Notes: a model not told the origin generated them from the sequence alone. A stretch of DNA of 64,000 bases from a bacterium (GCA_026416715.1 JAOAEQ010000002.1:34255-98254); one strand, 5' to 3'; shown: positions 43,030 to 53,256, counted from the first letter of the stretch. A program made the numbers and translations.

Positions 43030-44172
43030 TTATCCTTCTGCTGGTTTTGGAAGAGTAAAATAAATCGTTAAACCCGCATCAGCGTTATTCTCTGCCCAAA
43101 TACGACCCTGATGGCGCTGAATCGCACGACGAACAATCGCTAATCCCAACCCGCTCCCGGTATATTCTGCGGAATTATTCCCGCGATGGAAAATATCAAA
43201 TATTTTTTCAATATCTTCCTTGGCTAATCCTATTCCATTATCTTTAATATAGAAAACTACTTGGTCTGCTTCTTCTCGACCACCGATGGTGATTATTGGT
43301 TGCGGTGTGTGTTGCGTAAATTTAAATGCATTTTCGAGAAGATTGAATAATATTTCCCGTAACATAACCGGGTCAGCAAATGCTTTTGGTAACATATGCA
43401 TAACCAGTTTCCGGTGTGGTTCCGGCTGCTGTTGGCTTAATTCTGCATATAACGATTGGACTAATTCCGATAATTCAACCTCTTGAAAATGGAGCGCAGC
43501 TCGGCCAAACTTCGCATACGTGAGAATATTTTCAATCAGCGTTTCCATAATTTTAATATTCTTTTCAATTAACCGAATACATTCTATTCCTTGGCTATCT
43601 ACCTGGGATGAATAATATTCATTCAAAATATGCCAAGCTCCTTTAATGTTCTGCAAAGGAGTACGTAATTCGTGAGAAATAGTATAATCATATTCAGCTA
43701 AACTTTGATTTGCTATTAATAATTCTAAAATACGTCGTTCCAGCTGCTGATTTAATTGTTGGATTCTCTCCTCTGTTTGCTTTCGATAGGATATATCTCT
43801 AACCGTAACATGATTAGTTAATTTTCCAGCATAATTTATCATAGAACCGAATACTTCAAGATATACTCGCTGTCCGTCTTTACGGATTCCAACCGTTTCA
43901 TAATGCGACGGTAGCATGTCTCCCTGACGTCGTTTCTCAAACTGTTCACGCATTCTTTCTAATTCTTCAGGAGCAATCAGTAATATTGATTCTGTCCCAA
44001 TCAATTCTTCTCGCGCGTATCCGAAGATTTTCGCAAATGATTGATTAACAAAAATATGTTTTCCATCTTGAACTAATGCCACCCCATCCGCTAAATTATC
44101 TATTAATAGTAAATAATTCTCACTATTTTGCTCAAAATAGTTGTTTACGTTCAACGTCTCTTTATGAGCCAT
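43030..44172 (-). CDS. PAS-domain sensor histidine kinase
   Basis: 380 residues, soluble. One PAS domain at about 17-130 (LLIDNLADGVALVQDGKHIFVNQSFAKIFGYAREELIG), a linker coiled coil, then HisKA with the phosphorylatable His in YTISHELRTPLQNIKG (about residue 166). The HATPase domain has FNLLENAFKFTQH (N-box), IKDNGIGLAKEDIEKIF (G1) and GSGLGLAIVRRAI (G2). It resembles phytochrome-type PAS kinases without the photosensor part. It lies beyond the LuxR regulator and the giant kinase, all minus strand, so the three may share signals. The ligand of the PAS domain is unknown. Confidence 0.92.
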   Translation of the reverse strand: MAHKETLNVNNYFEQNSENYLLLIDNLADGVALVQDGKHIFVNQSFAKIFGYAREELIGTESILLIAPEELERMREQFEKRRQGDMLPSHYETVGIRKDGQRVYLEVFGSMINYAGKLTNHVTVRDISYRKQTEERIQQLNQQLERRILELLIANQSLAEYDYTISHELRTPLQNIKGAWHILNEYYSSQVDSQGIECIRLIEKNIKIMETLIENILTYAKFGRAALHFQEVELSELVQSLYAELSQQQPEPHRKLVMHMLPKAFADPVMLREILFNLLENAFKFTQHTPQPIITIGGREEADQVVFYIKDNGIGLAKEDIEKIFDIFHRGNNSAEYTGSGLGLAIVRRAIQRHQGRIWAENNADAGLTIYFTLPKPAEG

Positions 44173-44486
44173 AAATCTTATTATAATAATCTACATAAAA
44201 ATTACACGAAAATTAAATTTATTTAACTGCTTAACTCTATTCCTTGGAGATATTTTAAATATTTTTGTTCTATTTAATAAGATTTATAATACACAATTCT
44301 ATTGTATATATGCGGGGTTGTAAATCGGGGAATCCCTGAGTTGGCATTACGAAAAACCTGACTGAAAATTCAAGCGCAGAACACGTAAAACCTACAGAAA
44401 AAACTAATTATTAAAATTACGAACTAGGTAATTATGCAGTTATGCTATTCTGCGAACTCTGTGTTCTCCTCAGGTAAGATTCTGGT
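44173..44486. other. Spacer between the PAS kinase and the LuxR regulator
   Basis: About 314 AT-rich bases. It contains degenerate CAGAACACG/CTCTGTGTTCTCC words (44376-44470) of a type also seen at 10829-10855. No gene is seen. Confidence 0.4.
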
Positions 44487-45140
44487 TTATGTGTCTAGAG
44501 AAACCAGTCCTTCCTTAATCGCGTATTTGGTAAGGTCTGCAATTGAATAGATATTAAGTTTATCCATAATCTGTTGACGGTAGGTTTCAACGGTTTTAAT
44601 ACTAATTTTTAATGATGCTGCAATTTGTTTTGTACTCTTCCCTTCAGCTAAAAGCTGAAGTACTTCTCGTTCTCGGGCTGTTAGAATCGAATACACGGAA
44701 GCATCATTGTTTTTTAACCGATAGATATAATCCTTTAAAACTATATCCGCTATCGGTGGACTTAAATAAATTTGATTCGAGTTTACGGTACGAATCGCTG
44801 TAATTAATTCTTCAAATGCACAATCTTTAAGTAAATATCCTGCTGCGCCAACTTTTAACATTTCCATAACATACCTTCGGTCGGAATGCATTGAGAGACC
44901 GATAATTCTCACTTCCGGATACTTAGTAAGAATCTGGCGAGTGGCTTCGATTCCGTTTAAATCCGGCATTGCAACATCCATAACAAGAACATTCGGCCGT
45001 CGTTCGTGAACCAATTGCACTGCGATTCTCCCGTTATATGCTTCCCCGACAATAAGCATATCCGGTTCTCGAGCAATTAAAGAACATAATCCTTGCCGAA
45101 CTAGAGTATGATCATCCGCTAACAGAACTTTTATTTTCAT
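44487..45140 (-). CDS. NarL/FixJ-type response regulator
   Basis: 217 residues from ATG 45140 (MKIKVLLADDHTLVRQGL); a 5' extension to 45176 is less likely. The receiver domain has the acidic pair ADDH and the phosphoacceptor Asp55 (VLVMDVAMPDLNG), Lys106 near GAAGYLLKDC. The C-terminal LuxR helix-turn-helix lies in LTAREREVLQLLAEGKSTKQIAASLKISIKTVETYRQQIMDKLNI. It is encoded 67 bases downstream of the 1370-residue kinase with a HisKA_3-type domain, the usual partner for NarL regulators, so the pair is very likely cognate. Target genes are unknown. Confidence 0.93.
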   Translation of the reverse strand: MKIKVLLADDHTLVRQGLCSLIAREPDMLIVGEAYNGRIAVQLVHERRPNVLVMDVAMPDLNGIEATRQILTKYPEVRIIGLSMHSDRRYVMEMLKVGAAGYLLKDCAFEELITAIRTVNSNQIYLSPPIADIVLKDYIYRLKNNDASVYSILTAREREVLQLLAEGKSTKQIAASLKISIKTVETYRQQIMDKLNIYSIADLTKYAIKEGLVSLDT

Positions 45141-45206
45141 CTTAAATATGATTACACAAATTATGGCTAAACACAATTACTATAGATTACGGTTCACCTA
45201 TTTCAC

Positions 45207-48200
45207 TTATTCAACCTGATTCAAAGGCACCGATAACGTTACCGTAGTACCTTTTCCAGGCGCAGACATCACCTGCATGTTCCCACCGATATTTTTAATC
45301 TGCTCTTGAACATTAAATAATCCATATTTTCCGGCTTTCATTAAATTTATATCAAATTCAAATATTGAAAAGCCAATGCCGTTATCAGCTACTTGGATAT
45401 TAAGCACATGTCCTTCCTGTTGCAACGTTAATTTAGCATGACGTGCTCGTGCATGCTTCCCAACATTAACGAGTAACTCGCGGATTAGCTGATATAATAG
45501 AACCTGTAAATTATGCGGTAACGGTTGCGATTTCAGCTCAATCTTTACCCGAATTGGTATATTATACTGCAATTGTATCTGTTCGGCAAGCCATCTTATT
45601 GCTGCTTCAAACCCTACATCATAAAGAATTGGAGGACTCAATTCAATGGTTAAGGTTCGGATATATTGAATCGCTTGTTCTATTAGACTGCGAATCTCAT
45701 CGCTCAGTTTTGATATCGCCGGAGCAACCTCTAGTTCACCTAATTTGATTTTACATAACGCTAATATCTGGCCAATATTATCATGCAATGCTTGTGCTAT
45801 TTGCCGCCGTTCTCGCTCTTCGGTCAGCGTAAGTTCTGCAGCTAATCTGCGTAATTCTTCCTGATACTGCTTCATATTTTCTTCAGCAAGTTTTCGAACC
45901 GTTATATCTTGTAGAATACCAAGGGTACGTACAGGATTCCCAAACGAATTTAGTTCGGTAACATTCGTTTCTGCAATCCATTTCATTTGCCCAGATCGGG
46001 TTGTAATCTGGACTTCTGCTTGCCATTCAGTAATCTCACCGAGCCTTGAACGTTCAATCGCTTCTTCCAAAGGCATCCCTGCAAGTTTTCCACATAATTC
46101 TACGTGCTGGATTAATGATTTCCACCGTTCAATAGTTATCTCCTTATTAGAATATCCGGTCAGTTCTTTGATACCTTCGTCTATAAAAGTATAAGTCATA
46201 CTTGTGCGGTCTAACTCAAACGGAACAGCATTTGCTAACGCGATCGCACGCCGATATCGCCGTTCTCTTTGCCGAAGTTTCTCTCGCGCTAATGTTCGAT
46301 CTAACGCTCCGCTAGCATAATTCACAAGAAGCGTGAACAGCGTTAAATCATTCTGGGTATATTTATTCGGTATATAACTTTGAATAGTAGCAATCCCGAT
46401 ATTAGTATTTTGTCTTCGTATCGGAACCAACATCATAGTTTTCGGAAATCGAGAAACATCACCAAACGGAATTAATACTCCTTCCGGAAGTTGCGCTATT
46501 TCTGTTTCTGTCAATAGTTTTGCTCCCTCTTCAAAAACTTTATTGGTCATCGGACTGAACTGTGCTGGTAAAGTTGCAGTAACTAATTCGCGGTTTCCGT
46601 TGATAATATCATACGCTAAGAGATTCGAAACAGTCATTGTCTCTTCATCATATATCCGGACCGCGCAGGAATCCCACCCGAAAAATTGATCTGCGGTTGC
46701 AACTAGTTCTTGGGCCACCATTTCCGGAGTAACAGCTGCCCCGACTTTTTCACCTAATTCTGTTATCGCTTGTTGGAATTCTTGCTGTCTCTTTTTTTCC
46801 GTTATATCACGACCGACAACCAGAATTGATTGACTACCGAGATATTGAATAGGTATAGACGCAATTTCTGCATCGATTACTTCACCATGAATCCCCTTGA
46901 GTTTTAATTCGATAAGCGGCGCTTCTTTTCCTTGTTCAAGCATCATTCGGATACGGTCTCGAACTAACGGTTGAAATTCTGGTGTAACGAATTCGAGCAG
47001 TGGTTTCCCCAAAATTTGTTCAGGAGAATTCGCATGTAATACTTTACAGCACGCTTGATTGACATATTCCATGATCCCATTTCGATGAATCATAATCGGG
47101 TACGGTGCTAAATCTAACAGTAACCGATACCGCTGTTCACTTTCCTGAAGAGCTTGTTTGGCATTATAGAGTTCAGTAATATCATATGCAGCGGTAAGAA
47201 TACATTTTTTACCTGCGACTTCGATTATTTCACCGGAGAACAATCCGATACGTTCTGCTTTCGTTTTCGTCCTCATTTTAATTTCCACGTTACGAAATCG
47301 ACCTTGTTCATTCAGTAATGTTAACGCATCGTAATATTCAGTGATATTAGGAAAACCATTAAGCGAAACCGGAGTTTTCCCGATGATCTCTTCTCGTTGA
47401 TATCCGAGCGTCTTGAGAAAAGCTTCGTTGACATCAAGAAATGCCTGGTTTTCTAAGTCGTTAATTGCCATTAATGCTGGGCTGGAATTAAATGCGGTAG
47501 CGAATTTTTCTTCTGAAGCACGGAGAATTCGTTCATTCCGTTTCTGTTCAGTAATTTCTCGAGCGAAAACCGCAACTTGACCTACTTTTCCCGTACTATC
47601 TAATATTGGACAAAATTGATTATCAAATACCATCTCATCTCGTTCATCTTCAAATCGAACAACGTTGCCGGTTCGAATAGCCGTTTCGAAATATTGTTTT
47701 CTTTTTCCGGAGACTATTGGCGGAAAAACATCAAAAATGTTTACTCCGATAAGGTCATCAACCGACTTTTTAAGCCGTCTTGCCGCGGCATTGTTTAGCA
47801 TCAAAACATTCCCGTTTGTATCGAGGAGAGCCATCGAATCTGGTGATGTATTCATGAGCGTAGATAATATAGCTTCATTTTCCCGTAGGCGTTTTTCCGC
47901 TAATTTTTGTTCCGTTATATCCTCCGAAATTCCTAAAAGATATTTCGGTTTGCCGGTTGGGTCGTAAATCGGTACTTTTTTCGTTCGCAGAATCCGCGAC
48001 CCTTTATACTTTGTTTCAATTCGTTCTTCAAGAATATCAACCAGTTTTTCTCCAGCAAGTATTTCCTGGTCTTTAATGGTAGATAATGTTGCATCTTCTA
48101 TAGGAAACAAATCAAAATCATTCTTCCCAAGGATTTCTTTTCGATTATACCCAAGTAACTCTTCCCCCGCGCGGTTAATTCGAACATATCGGAGATTTTC

Positions 48201-49319
48201 CGCTTCTTTAACAAACATCATATTCGGGATATTCTCAACGACCGAATCAAGAAAAATCTGGTTCCGTAATAATTCCAACTCCATCTGTTTGCGAAGTGTG
48301 ATATCTTCTATAACGCCATCAATCCATGCAATAGTTCCATCGGGTGCAAACTGCGCTCGCGCGGTTACTGAACCCCAAAATATTGTCCCATCTTTTTTTC
48401 GTAATCGAACCTCTCTATTTTTTAGTTCCCCTTTTTGCCTTAGTTCTTCAAGATACTGTTGGCGTTCTTCAGGGTTCTGATAGAGTGTAGGGATTGGAAC
48501 CTGGATAAACTCCTCGACAGAATCATAACCATGCATTGCAGCTACTGCGCGGTTCGCAAAAATGAACTGACCTTGCACCGTGTTTCGAAATACGCCAAAA
48601 TTGACATTTTCGACCATCGTGCGATATCGCATTTCACTCTCGCGCAGCGATTGTTCCGCTAATCTTTGTTGCGTGATATCCTCGGTATGAACCATAATAA
48701 TATCTGAAGGGATATAGACGTAACTACTGTTGAAAATCTTCGTTTCACCAATACTTTGAAAATGATATGTGATTTCACGCTTAACAACACCTTTTTCAGC
48801 AAAGCATTTTTCAAAATCAGCGAGTATCTCTGGTCGATTACCAATTAATTCACGCAAAGTTTTTCCAATAAACTGGCGAATGCCACCTTGGGTAAAATTT
48901 TCCGCAGCGTGATTACAATCAACCAGAACGAAATCGTCCCCTTGTTTTTGCCAAGTATAGGTTGGTATTGGGAACCCTTGATATTGCGCACGAAGTTCTG
49001 CCTCCTTTTGCTTGATAACATCAGTTGCTTGTTGATATAGACGATATTCCTGTTCTAACTCTCGCCAACGTCGCCATGAAAAGATACTCAATCCTATTCC
49101 CAAGAGCATCAGTATGATAAGGATTCGCATAATCTGGAGATATCCAGTATGTTCGAGCAGCGCAACGAGCGGGGTATAAACAATCAACGCATCTACAATA
49201 ATGAATACGATAATCGCGCCAAGCGTTATCAATACTAAGTCACGATTTACCGTACTTTCCTGATGAAAATCCGGAACAGGATTTTTTTGATTCAATTGTT
49301 TAGCAGTTTTACTATCCAT
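45207..49319 (-). CDS. Multi-PAS/GAF NarX-type sensor histidine kinase
   Basis: 1370 residues. The N-terminus has two hydrophobic helices (about 30-50 and 60-80) and thus a short membrane anchor. Several PAS or PAC segments follow at roughly 100, 230, 350, 475, 600 and 730, each with a GYxxEE/IGK pattern and an EDITEQ/ITLRKQ-type PAC linker. A GAF-like domain is at about 860-990, then one more PAS. The kinase core is the HisKA_3 type: QALHDNIGQILALCKIKLGEL near residue 1160 with the phosphorylatable His, then VADNGIGFSIFEF and GLFNVQEQIKNIGG of the HATPase. It is the sensory partner of the LuxR regulator downstream. The stimuli are unknown. Confidence 0.92.
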   Translation of the reverse strand: MDSKTAKQLNQKNPVPDFHQESTVNRDLVLITLGAIIVFIIVDALIVYTPLVALLEHTGYLQIMRILIILMLLGIGLSIFSWRRWRELEQEYRLYQQATDVIKQKEAELRAQYQGFPIPTYTWQKQGDDFVLVDCNHAAENFTQGGIRQFIGKTLRELIGNRPEILADFEKCFAEKGVVKREITYHFQSIGETKIFNSSYVYIPSDIIMVHTEDITQQRLAEQSLRESEMRYRTMVENVNFGVFRNTVQGQFIFANRAVAAMHGYDSVEEFIQVPIPTLYQNPEERQQYLEELRQKGELKNREVRLRKKDGTIFWGSVTARAQFAPDGTIAWIDGVIEDITLRKQMELELLRNQIFLDSVVENIPNMMFVKEAENLRYVRINRAGEELLGYNRKEILGKNDFDLFPIEDATLSTIKDQEILAGEKLVDILEERIETKYKGSRILRTKKVPIYDPTGKPKYLLGISEDITEQKLAEKRLRENEAILSTLMNTSPDSMALLDTNGNVLMLNNAAARRLKKSVDDLIGVNIFDVFPPIVSGKRKQYFETAIRTGNVVRFEDERDEMVFDNQFCPILDSTGKVGQVAVFAREITEQKRNERILRASEEKFATAFNSSPALMAINDLENQAFLDVNEAFLKTLGYQREEIIGKTPVSLNGFPNITEYYDALTLLNEQGRFRNVEIKMRTKTKAERIGLFSGEIIEVAGKKCILTAAYDITELYNAKQALQESEQRYRLLLDLAPYPIMIHRNGIMEYVNQACCKVLHANSPEQILGKPLLEFVTPEFQPLVRDRIRMMLEQGKEAPLIELKLKGIHGEVIDAEIASIPIQYLGSQSILVVGRDITEKKRQQEFQQAITELGEKVGAAVTPEMVAQELVATADQFFGWDSCAVRIYDEETMTVSNLLAYDIINGNRELVTATLPAQFSPMTNKVFEEGAKLLTETEIAQLPEGVLIPFGDVSRFPKTMMLVPIRRQNTNIGIATIQSYIPNKYTQNDLTLFTLLVNYASGALDRTLAREKLRQRERRYRRAIALANAVPFELDRTSMTYTFIDEGIKELTGYSNKEITIERWKSLIQHVELCGKLAGMPLEEAIERSRLGEITEWQAEVQITTRSGQMKWIAETNVTELNSFGNPVRTLGILQDITVRKLAEENMKQYQEELRRLAAELTLTEERERRQIAQALHDNIGQILALCKIKLGELEVAPAISKLSDEIRSLIEQAIQYIRTLTIELSPPILYDVGFEAAIRWLAEQIQLQYNIPIRVKIELKSQPLPHNLQVLLYQLIRELLVNVGKHARARHAKLTLQQEGHVLNIQVADNGIGFSIFEFDINLMKAGKYGLFNVQEQIKNIGGNMQVMSAPGKGTTVTLSVPLNQVE

Positions 49320-49530
49320 ACTTTCTCACCTCGTTTATGATGGATGAATTTATTAGCTAAAACGACTCACAATCGGTTCTTAATTGTAGACATAACTTGC
49401 AGGTTACGTCAAGGGGGAAAAATGTGAAAAAATTAAATCGAGATAAGAAAATTGCTCAATGTGAATTATATAGGAGTAGGTTCTTTCGGAAAGCTCAACC
49501 GGCAACCTGATTTTCGTTTTCGACGAAAAC

Positions 49531-49621
49531 TGGCGGAGAGAGTGGGATTCGAACCCACGAGGGCAACGAGACCCTACACGCTTTCGAGGCGTGCTCCTTC
49601 GACCAACTCGGACATCTCTCC
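49531..49621 (-). tRNA. tRNA-Ser(CGA)
   Basis: On the minus strand, the acceptor GGAGAGA pairs with TCTCTCC and the CCA end is encoded. The anticodon stem CACGC/GCGTG holds loop CTCGAAA, anticodon CGA. The long variable arm and GTGGGTTCGAATCCCAC T-arm fit a class II serine tRNA of 91 bases. It lies upstream of the giant kinase gene. Confidence 0.95.
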
Positions 49622-49804
49622 GCACCCTAACCCTTAGATAAACCTGACGGAGGGAAGAAAATGCAAAAGGATAGAAGAACTAATTTTTTTCAGTTCTTTC
49701 GTTATTCCGTGCTTTAGCGTGGTTTAACTATATACCATTAAATATGTATTAATTATACCTTTTAATGATTAAGACGGACAAGGAAGGTAGAACTTTCGGT
49801 GAAT

Positions 49805-50548
49805 CTAGTTGCCGAGTTTCGGGAATATTTTTAATGCGGTAGTATAATAGATTTTCTTTTTATCAGCCTCGGTTAAGTTTATAGCTTCGAACATGCTGAT
49901 AGCGATTGCCGGATGAATTAAGGTTAAATCGGTTCCAAAAACTAGTTTATTAACCCCGACCCGGTCAATCGCTTCTCCGACCTTATCATAGTCGAAAACA
50001 CTACAGACGATATCGAGATAAACCTTATCCGTCTTTTCAGCGACGTCAATCCCTTCTTTCCAGTTATTCCCGCCCATATGTGCCATGATTATCGGGATAT
50101 CCGGACATCGCTCGCGAACACTCAGAACCCGCCGTGGTGCTGCATCTCCAAAATCGTACGTATGAATGAGAAGCGGGAGGTTCGCTGACTCCGCCATTGT
50201 AATTAGCTTGATATTTGCTGCTGAATCTATCGGATGACCATTATATGACGGATGCAGTTTTACTCCAACCCATTTCGGATGCGTATGGTATTTCTCAATT
50301 TCCTTCTCGGATTCCACAAGATAATTTGGATTCAACGTTATATAACCATAGCATTCAGGGTTACGGTCAAGTAACGGGGCTAATTCCGCATTTCCAGCAA
50401 CGAAATCATATTGGACTGCTTTCGCAGAAGAAAAAATGCATTTCTCGATTCCGGCTTCTTGCATTATTCGCAATGCATCCGATTCTGATTCTGCTAAAAT
50501 CGGAAATGGCCAATATCCATAATGTGCATGTATATCAATCTTTTTCAT
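49805..50548 (-). CDS. Amidohydrolase family protein (metal site intact)
   Basis: 247 residues of the amidohydrolase-2 TIM-barrel group. The metal ligands are visible: HxH in IDIHAHYGYW (6-8), His in PLLIHTYDFGD, His in IIMAHMGGNNW and Asp in FGTDLTLIHPA near the C-terminus, so it could be a decarboxylase or lactonase/hydrolase. It is the second of two tandem paralogues on the minus strand, about 60 bases after its partner. The partner has lost all these ligands. The substrate is unknown. Confidence 0.85.
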   Translation of the reverse strand: MKKIDIHAHYGYWPFPILAESESDALRIMQEAGIEKCIFSSAKAVQYDFVAGNAELAPLLDRNPECYGYITLNPNYLVESEKEIEKYHTHPKWVGVKLHPSYNGHPIDSAANIKLITMAESANLPLLIHTYDFGDAAPRRVLSVRERCPDIPIIMAHMGGNNWKEGIDVAEKTDKVYLDIVCSVFDYDKVGEAIDRVGVNKLVFGTDLTLIHPAIAISMFEAINLTEADKKKIYYTTALKIFPKLGN

Positions 50549-50609
50549 AAAAAAGAAATTATACCGATTATTAGCAACAGATTATACAGATGAAAAAATC
50601 AAATGCTTT

Positions 50610-51341
50610 TTAAATTTGTAAAAGTTTTTTAATATTTTCAGCGAGAATCAACGATTTCTCTTCTTGCGAAATATGCGAGCGCTCAATCAGCATCAGCGCC
50701 GGCTCGATATAATCAAACGGTGCATGTGAGCCGAAAATCAGCCGGTCAGCGCCGGCTTCTTTAACCGCTAAATCGATGCCGTCTGGAGTATCGAGAATTC
50801 GGGGTTCAAGATATACCTTCGGAACGGTTTTGAGCAACTCGAGTGCTTCACCGAAATTAAAATAGGATATTCCAGTTAAAATAATCGGGAAACCATATCG
50901 TTGTGCGAGTTCCGCATATTTCGTAGCTACACCCCAGGCGCGGGATTCGACCATCAAGATTAACTTTGCATCCGCAATCGCCCGCAAGATTTTCGGAAGC
51001 GGCGCAGCATCGAAATGCCATCCTTGCACCTCCGGAAATAGCCGAATGAGTTTGCATCCCTGACTTGCACGCAGGTTGATTTCATCGAAACAACCAAAAT
51101 ATTCTCGCGGGTCAACGCTAAACGCTGGAGTTAAATTCGGATTGGCTTGGGCTACTTCAATTGTTTCCTGATTTCCGAGCCGATAATCATAATGGATGCT
51201 CTGCAGAGATATAGTTATCGCGCGGGATATGTTATTCTTTTTCATCATATTCAACAACTGCGTAACTGAAGTATCCAGATTCCGTTTCGGATAGAATCCA
51301 AAAAAAGTATTTCCATCGATTATTTCTGTTGACATAAGCAA
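50610..51341 (-). CDS. Amidohydrolase-like paralogue lacking metal ligands
   Basis: 243 residues, clearly paralogous to the next gene: both have a DIH/DGN start, ISRAITISLQSIHYDYRLGNQE versus CIFSSAKAVQYDFVAGN, and the GADRLIFGSHAPFD versus GVNKLVFGTDLTL end. Aligned by eye, the HxH becomes DGNTF, the TIM-barrel His becomes Glu in LILMVESRAW, the AHMGG His becomes Gly in IILTGISYF, and the metal Asp becomes His in FGSHAPF. So the metal centre of the family is absent. It may be a structural or regulatory partner, or use another chemistry. A start at 51341 is reasonable. Confidence 0.8.
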   Translation of the reverse strand: MLMSTEIIDGNTFFGFYPKRNLDTSVTQLLNMMKKNNISRAITISLQSIHYDYRLGNQETIEVAQANPNLTPAFSVDPREYFGCFDEINLRASQGCKLIRLFPEVQGWHFDAAPLPKILRAIADAKLILMVESRAWGVATKYAELAQRYGFPIILTGISYFNFGEALELLKTVPKVYLEPRILDTPDGIDLAVKEAGADRLIFGSHAPFDYIEPALMLIERSHISQEEKSLILAENIKKLLQI

Positions 51342-51548
51342 ATGTTAACTCAAAATTTGAAAAAATAGTATAATTGAGAATTAACTACTCTGCAACTATA
51401 CTCCTTTTCTATTTACCATCATCCTTAATCTTTCTAACAACATTAGTAGGTAAGCTTTCAAGAAGGCAAGTTGATGTCTAACTACTTATTATTGCTTACG
51501 CTAAATTATTTTATATCCTAAAGTCTTAAAAAATTCACAAACTTAATT

Positions 51549-52805
51549 TTAACAACTGGTTAGTATCGTTTTCAGGTTGGCAAGAGGAATGGTTTTCTGT
51601 TCGCCGGTGGTCATATCTTTTACGATGCAGATTTGATTGGTTAATTCCGTTTCGCCGAGAATAACCACTCGTTTTGCACCAAGCCGATTCGCAAAATGCA
51701 ACTGCGATTTCATACTTCCCTGCCGATAATCAAGTTGAATTGGAATTCCAGCATTCCGTAATTCCGCAATTAACGGAATCGCGTAATCGAATGCAGGTTG
51801 ACCGAGAGTTATGAAAACAATCGGTATCTCTTCCTGCATCTGTCGTGTAACTTTCTGAAGCGCTAACGCTAGCGCTAATCGTTCTACTCCTGTTCCAAAT
51901 CCTAATCCGGGAATGGCTGGTCCGCCGAGAATTTCGGCAAGTTCATCATATCGTCCGCCGCCGCCAATTGCATTCTGCGCTCCGAGCGATTCAACCTGAC
52001 ATTCGAATACTGTCCGGGTGTAATAATCCAAGCCACGCACTAACCTCGGGGCAATGTGATATTCTACTTTTAATATCTCTAAATACTTTTTAACATCTGC
52101 AAAATGGTTCTTGCATTCACCGCATAGGTAATCTAGACTACTCGGAGCTTTCGATACTATCGGTTGGCAGGAATCAACCTTACAATCCATCACACGCAGT
52201 GGGTTTCGATCAAAACGAATCTTGCAGTCTGCACATAAGGTTTCTAAATGCGGTTGCAAATAGTTACGTAATACCTGCCGATATTTCGGTCGGCATTGTT
52301 TACACCCGATACTATTGATTAACACCGTAAATTTCGTTAAGCCAAGCGCAGTAACGAATTGACGGAACATCGCAATCACTTCTGCATCTAAACTTGGCGC
52401 GAGACTTCCAAGACATTCCGCACCAATTTGTGTATGTTGCCGGAACCGACCTGCTTGTGGGCGTTCGTAACGAAACATCGGTCCGAGATAATAGAGTTTC
52501 GTTATCGGCGCCTGGTTGCCGAGTTTATGTTCTAGAAATGCACGGACTACTCCAACCGTTCCTTCAGGTCGGAGTGTTAACAATCTCCCCTTCCGGTCAG
52601 GAAAAGTATACATTTCTTTAGAGACGATATCCGTTGCTTCTCCTGCTCCTTTTTGGAACAATTCGGTATATTCAAAAATCGGGGTACGGATTTCCGCATA
52701 TCCGTATAATGAAAAAATCTGTCGCGCAGTTGATTCAATAAAGTAATATATTGCAGTTTCGGGTGGGAGTACATCTTTTGTTCCGCGAGGTGCTGAGATT
52801 GACAT
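51549..52805 (-). CDS. hisS: Histidyl-tRNA synthetase
   Basis: 418 residues from ATG 52805 (MSISAPRGTKDVLPPET, the family start); 14 residues further upstream are unlikely. Class II landmarks: motif 1 region PIFEYTELFQKGAGEATDIVSKEMYTF, motif 2 GPMFRYERPQAGRFRQHTQIG, and the histidine-specific loops LVRGLDYYTRTVFEC and NAIGGGGRYDEL. The C-terminal anticodon domain begins near 320 (PIVFITLGQPAFDYAIPLIAELRNAG). A four-cysteine insertion (CKQC...CADC...CGEC) is visible in the middle, common in some bacterial HisRS. It charges tRNA-His. The next genes downstream on the same strand are the paralogous amidohydrolases. Confidence 0.96.
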   Translation of the reverse strand: MSISAPRGTKDVLPPETAIYYFIESTARQIFSLYGYAEIRTPIFEYTELFQKGAGEATDIVSKEMYTFPDRKGRLLTLRPEGTVGVVRAFLEHKLGNQAPITKLYYLGPMFRYERPQAGRFRQHTQIGAECLGSLAPSLDAEVIAMFRQFVTALGLTKFTVLINSIGCKQCRPKYRQVLRNYLQPHLETLCADCKIRFDRNPLRVMDCKVDSCQPIVSKAPSSLDYLCGECKNHFADVKKYLEILKVEYHIAPRLVRGLDYYTRTVFECQVESLGAQNAIGGGGRYDELAEILGGPAIPGLGFGTGVERLALALALQKVTRQMQEEIPIVFITLGQPAFDYAIPLIAELRNAGIPIQLDYRQGSMKSQLHFANRLGAKRVVILGETELTNQICIVKDMTTGEQKTIPLANLKTILTSC

Positions 52806-52911
52806 AGAATAAAAAAGCATTGCACAATACAACCCGCGATGATACATTGAGGTTAGATTAGCAATGCAAACTTACAATGTAAAATGCTAAATTTAAAATT
52901 CGACGTAGAAT

Positions 52912-53256
52912 TTACTGTTTCTTAGTTAAATCAATATACATTGATTCCAGCGATTTATCCGGAAAATCTTCTTTTACTTCAGCGACCTCTTCCAGTTCTT
53001 CTAAAACGGGAACCGCTTCTAGGGGATAGATGAAAATAATCTGGTCGCGTCGAATTTCTAATAATTTCGGCTCTGAGATTAATCGGTCGTCGCTAATCGC
53101 AAATATTTTTGCATCGGTAATCGGAATAAATTCCGGGGCCGCGTTCATAAAATCGCTAAACCGCATCATCGGGTGGAGGTGTATCGTTCCTTGAATTCGA
53201 TAATCTGGTATAACTATATTTACCTGACAAGGATTTCGTTTGATACGTAATGCCAT
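52912..53256 (-). CDS. Conserved hypothetical protein
   Basis: 114 residues, with AGGAGG seven bases before the ATG. Composition is soluble and beta-rich at the start: VNIVIPDYRIQGTIHLHPMMRFSDFMN, then FIPITDAKIFAISDDRLISEPKLLEIRRDQIIFIYPLE. The C-terminus is acidic (LEELEEVAEVKEDFPDKSLE). The N-terminal part resembles a small uncharacterised family, but I cannot name a function. It lies between hisS and another small protein gene, with ftsK and RNase J genes upstream on the same strand. Confidence 0.7.
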   Translation of the reverse strand: MALRIKRNPCQVNIVIPDYRIQGTIHLHPMMRFSDFMNAAPEFIPITDAKIFAISDDRLISEPKLLEIRRDQIIFIYPLEAVPVLEELEEVAEVKEDFPDKSLESMYIDLTKKQ

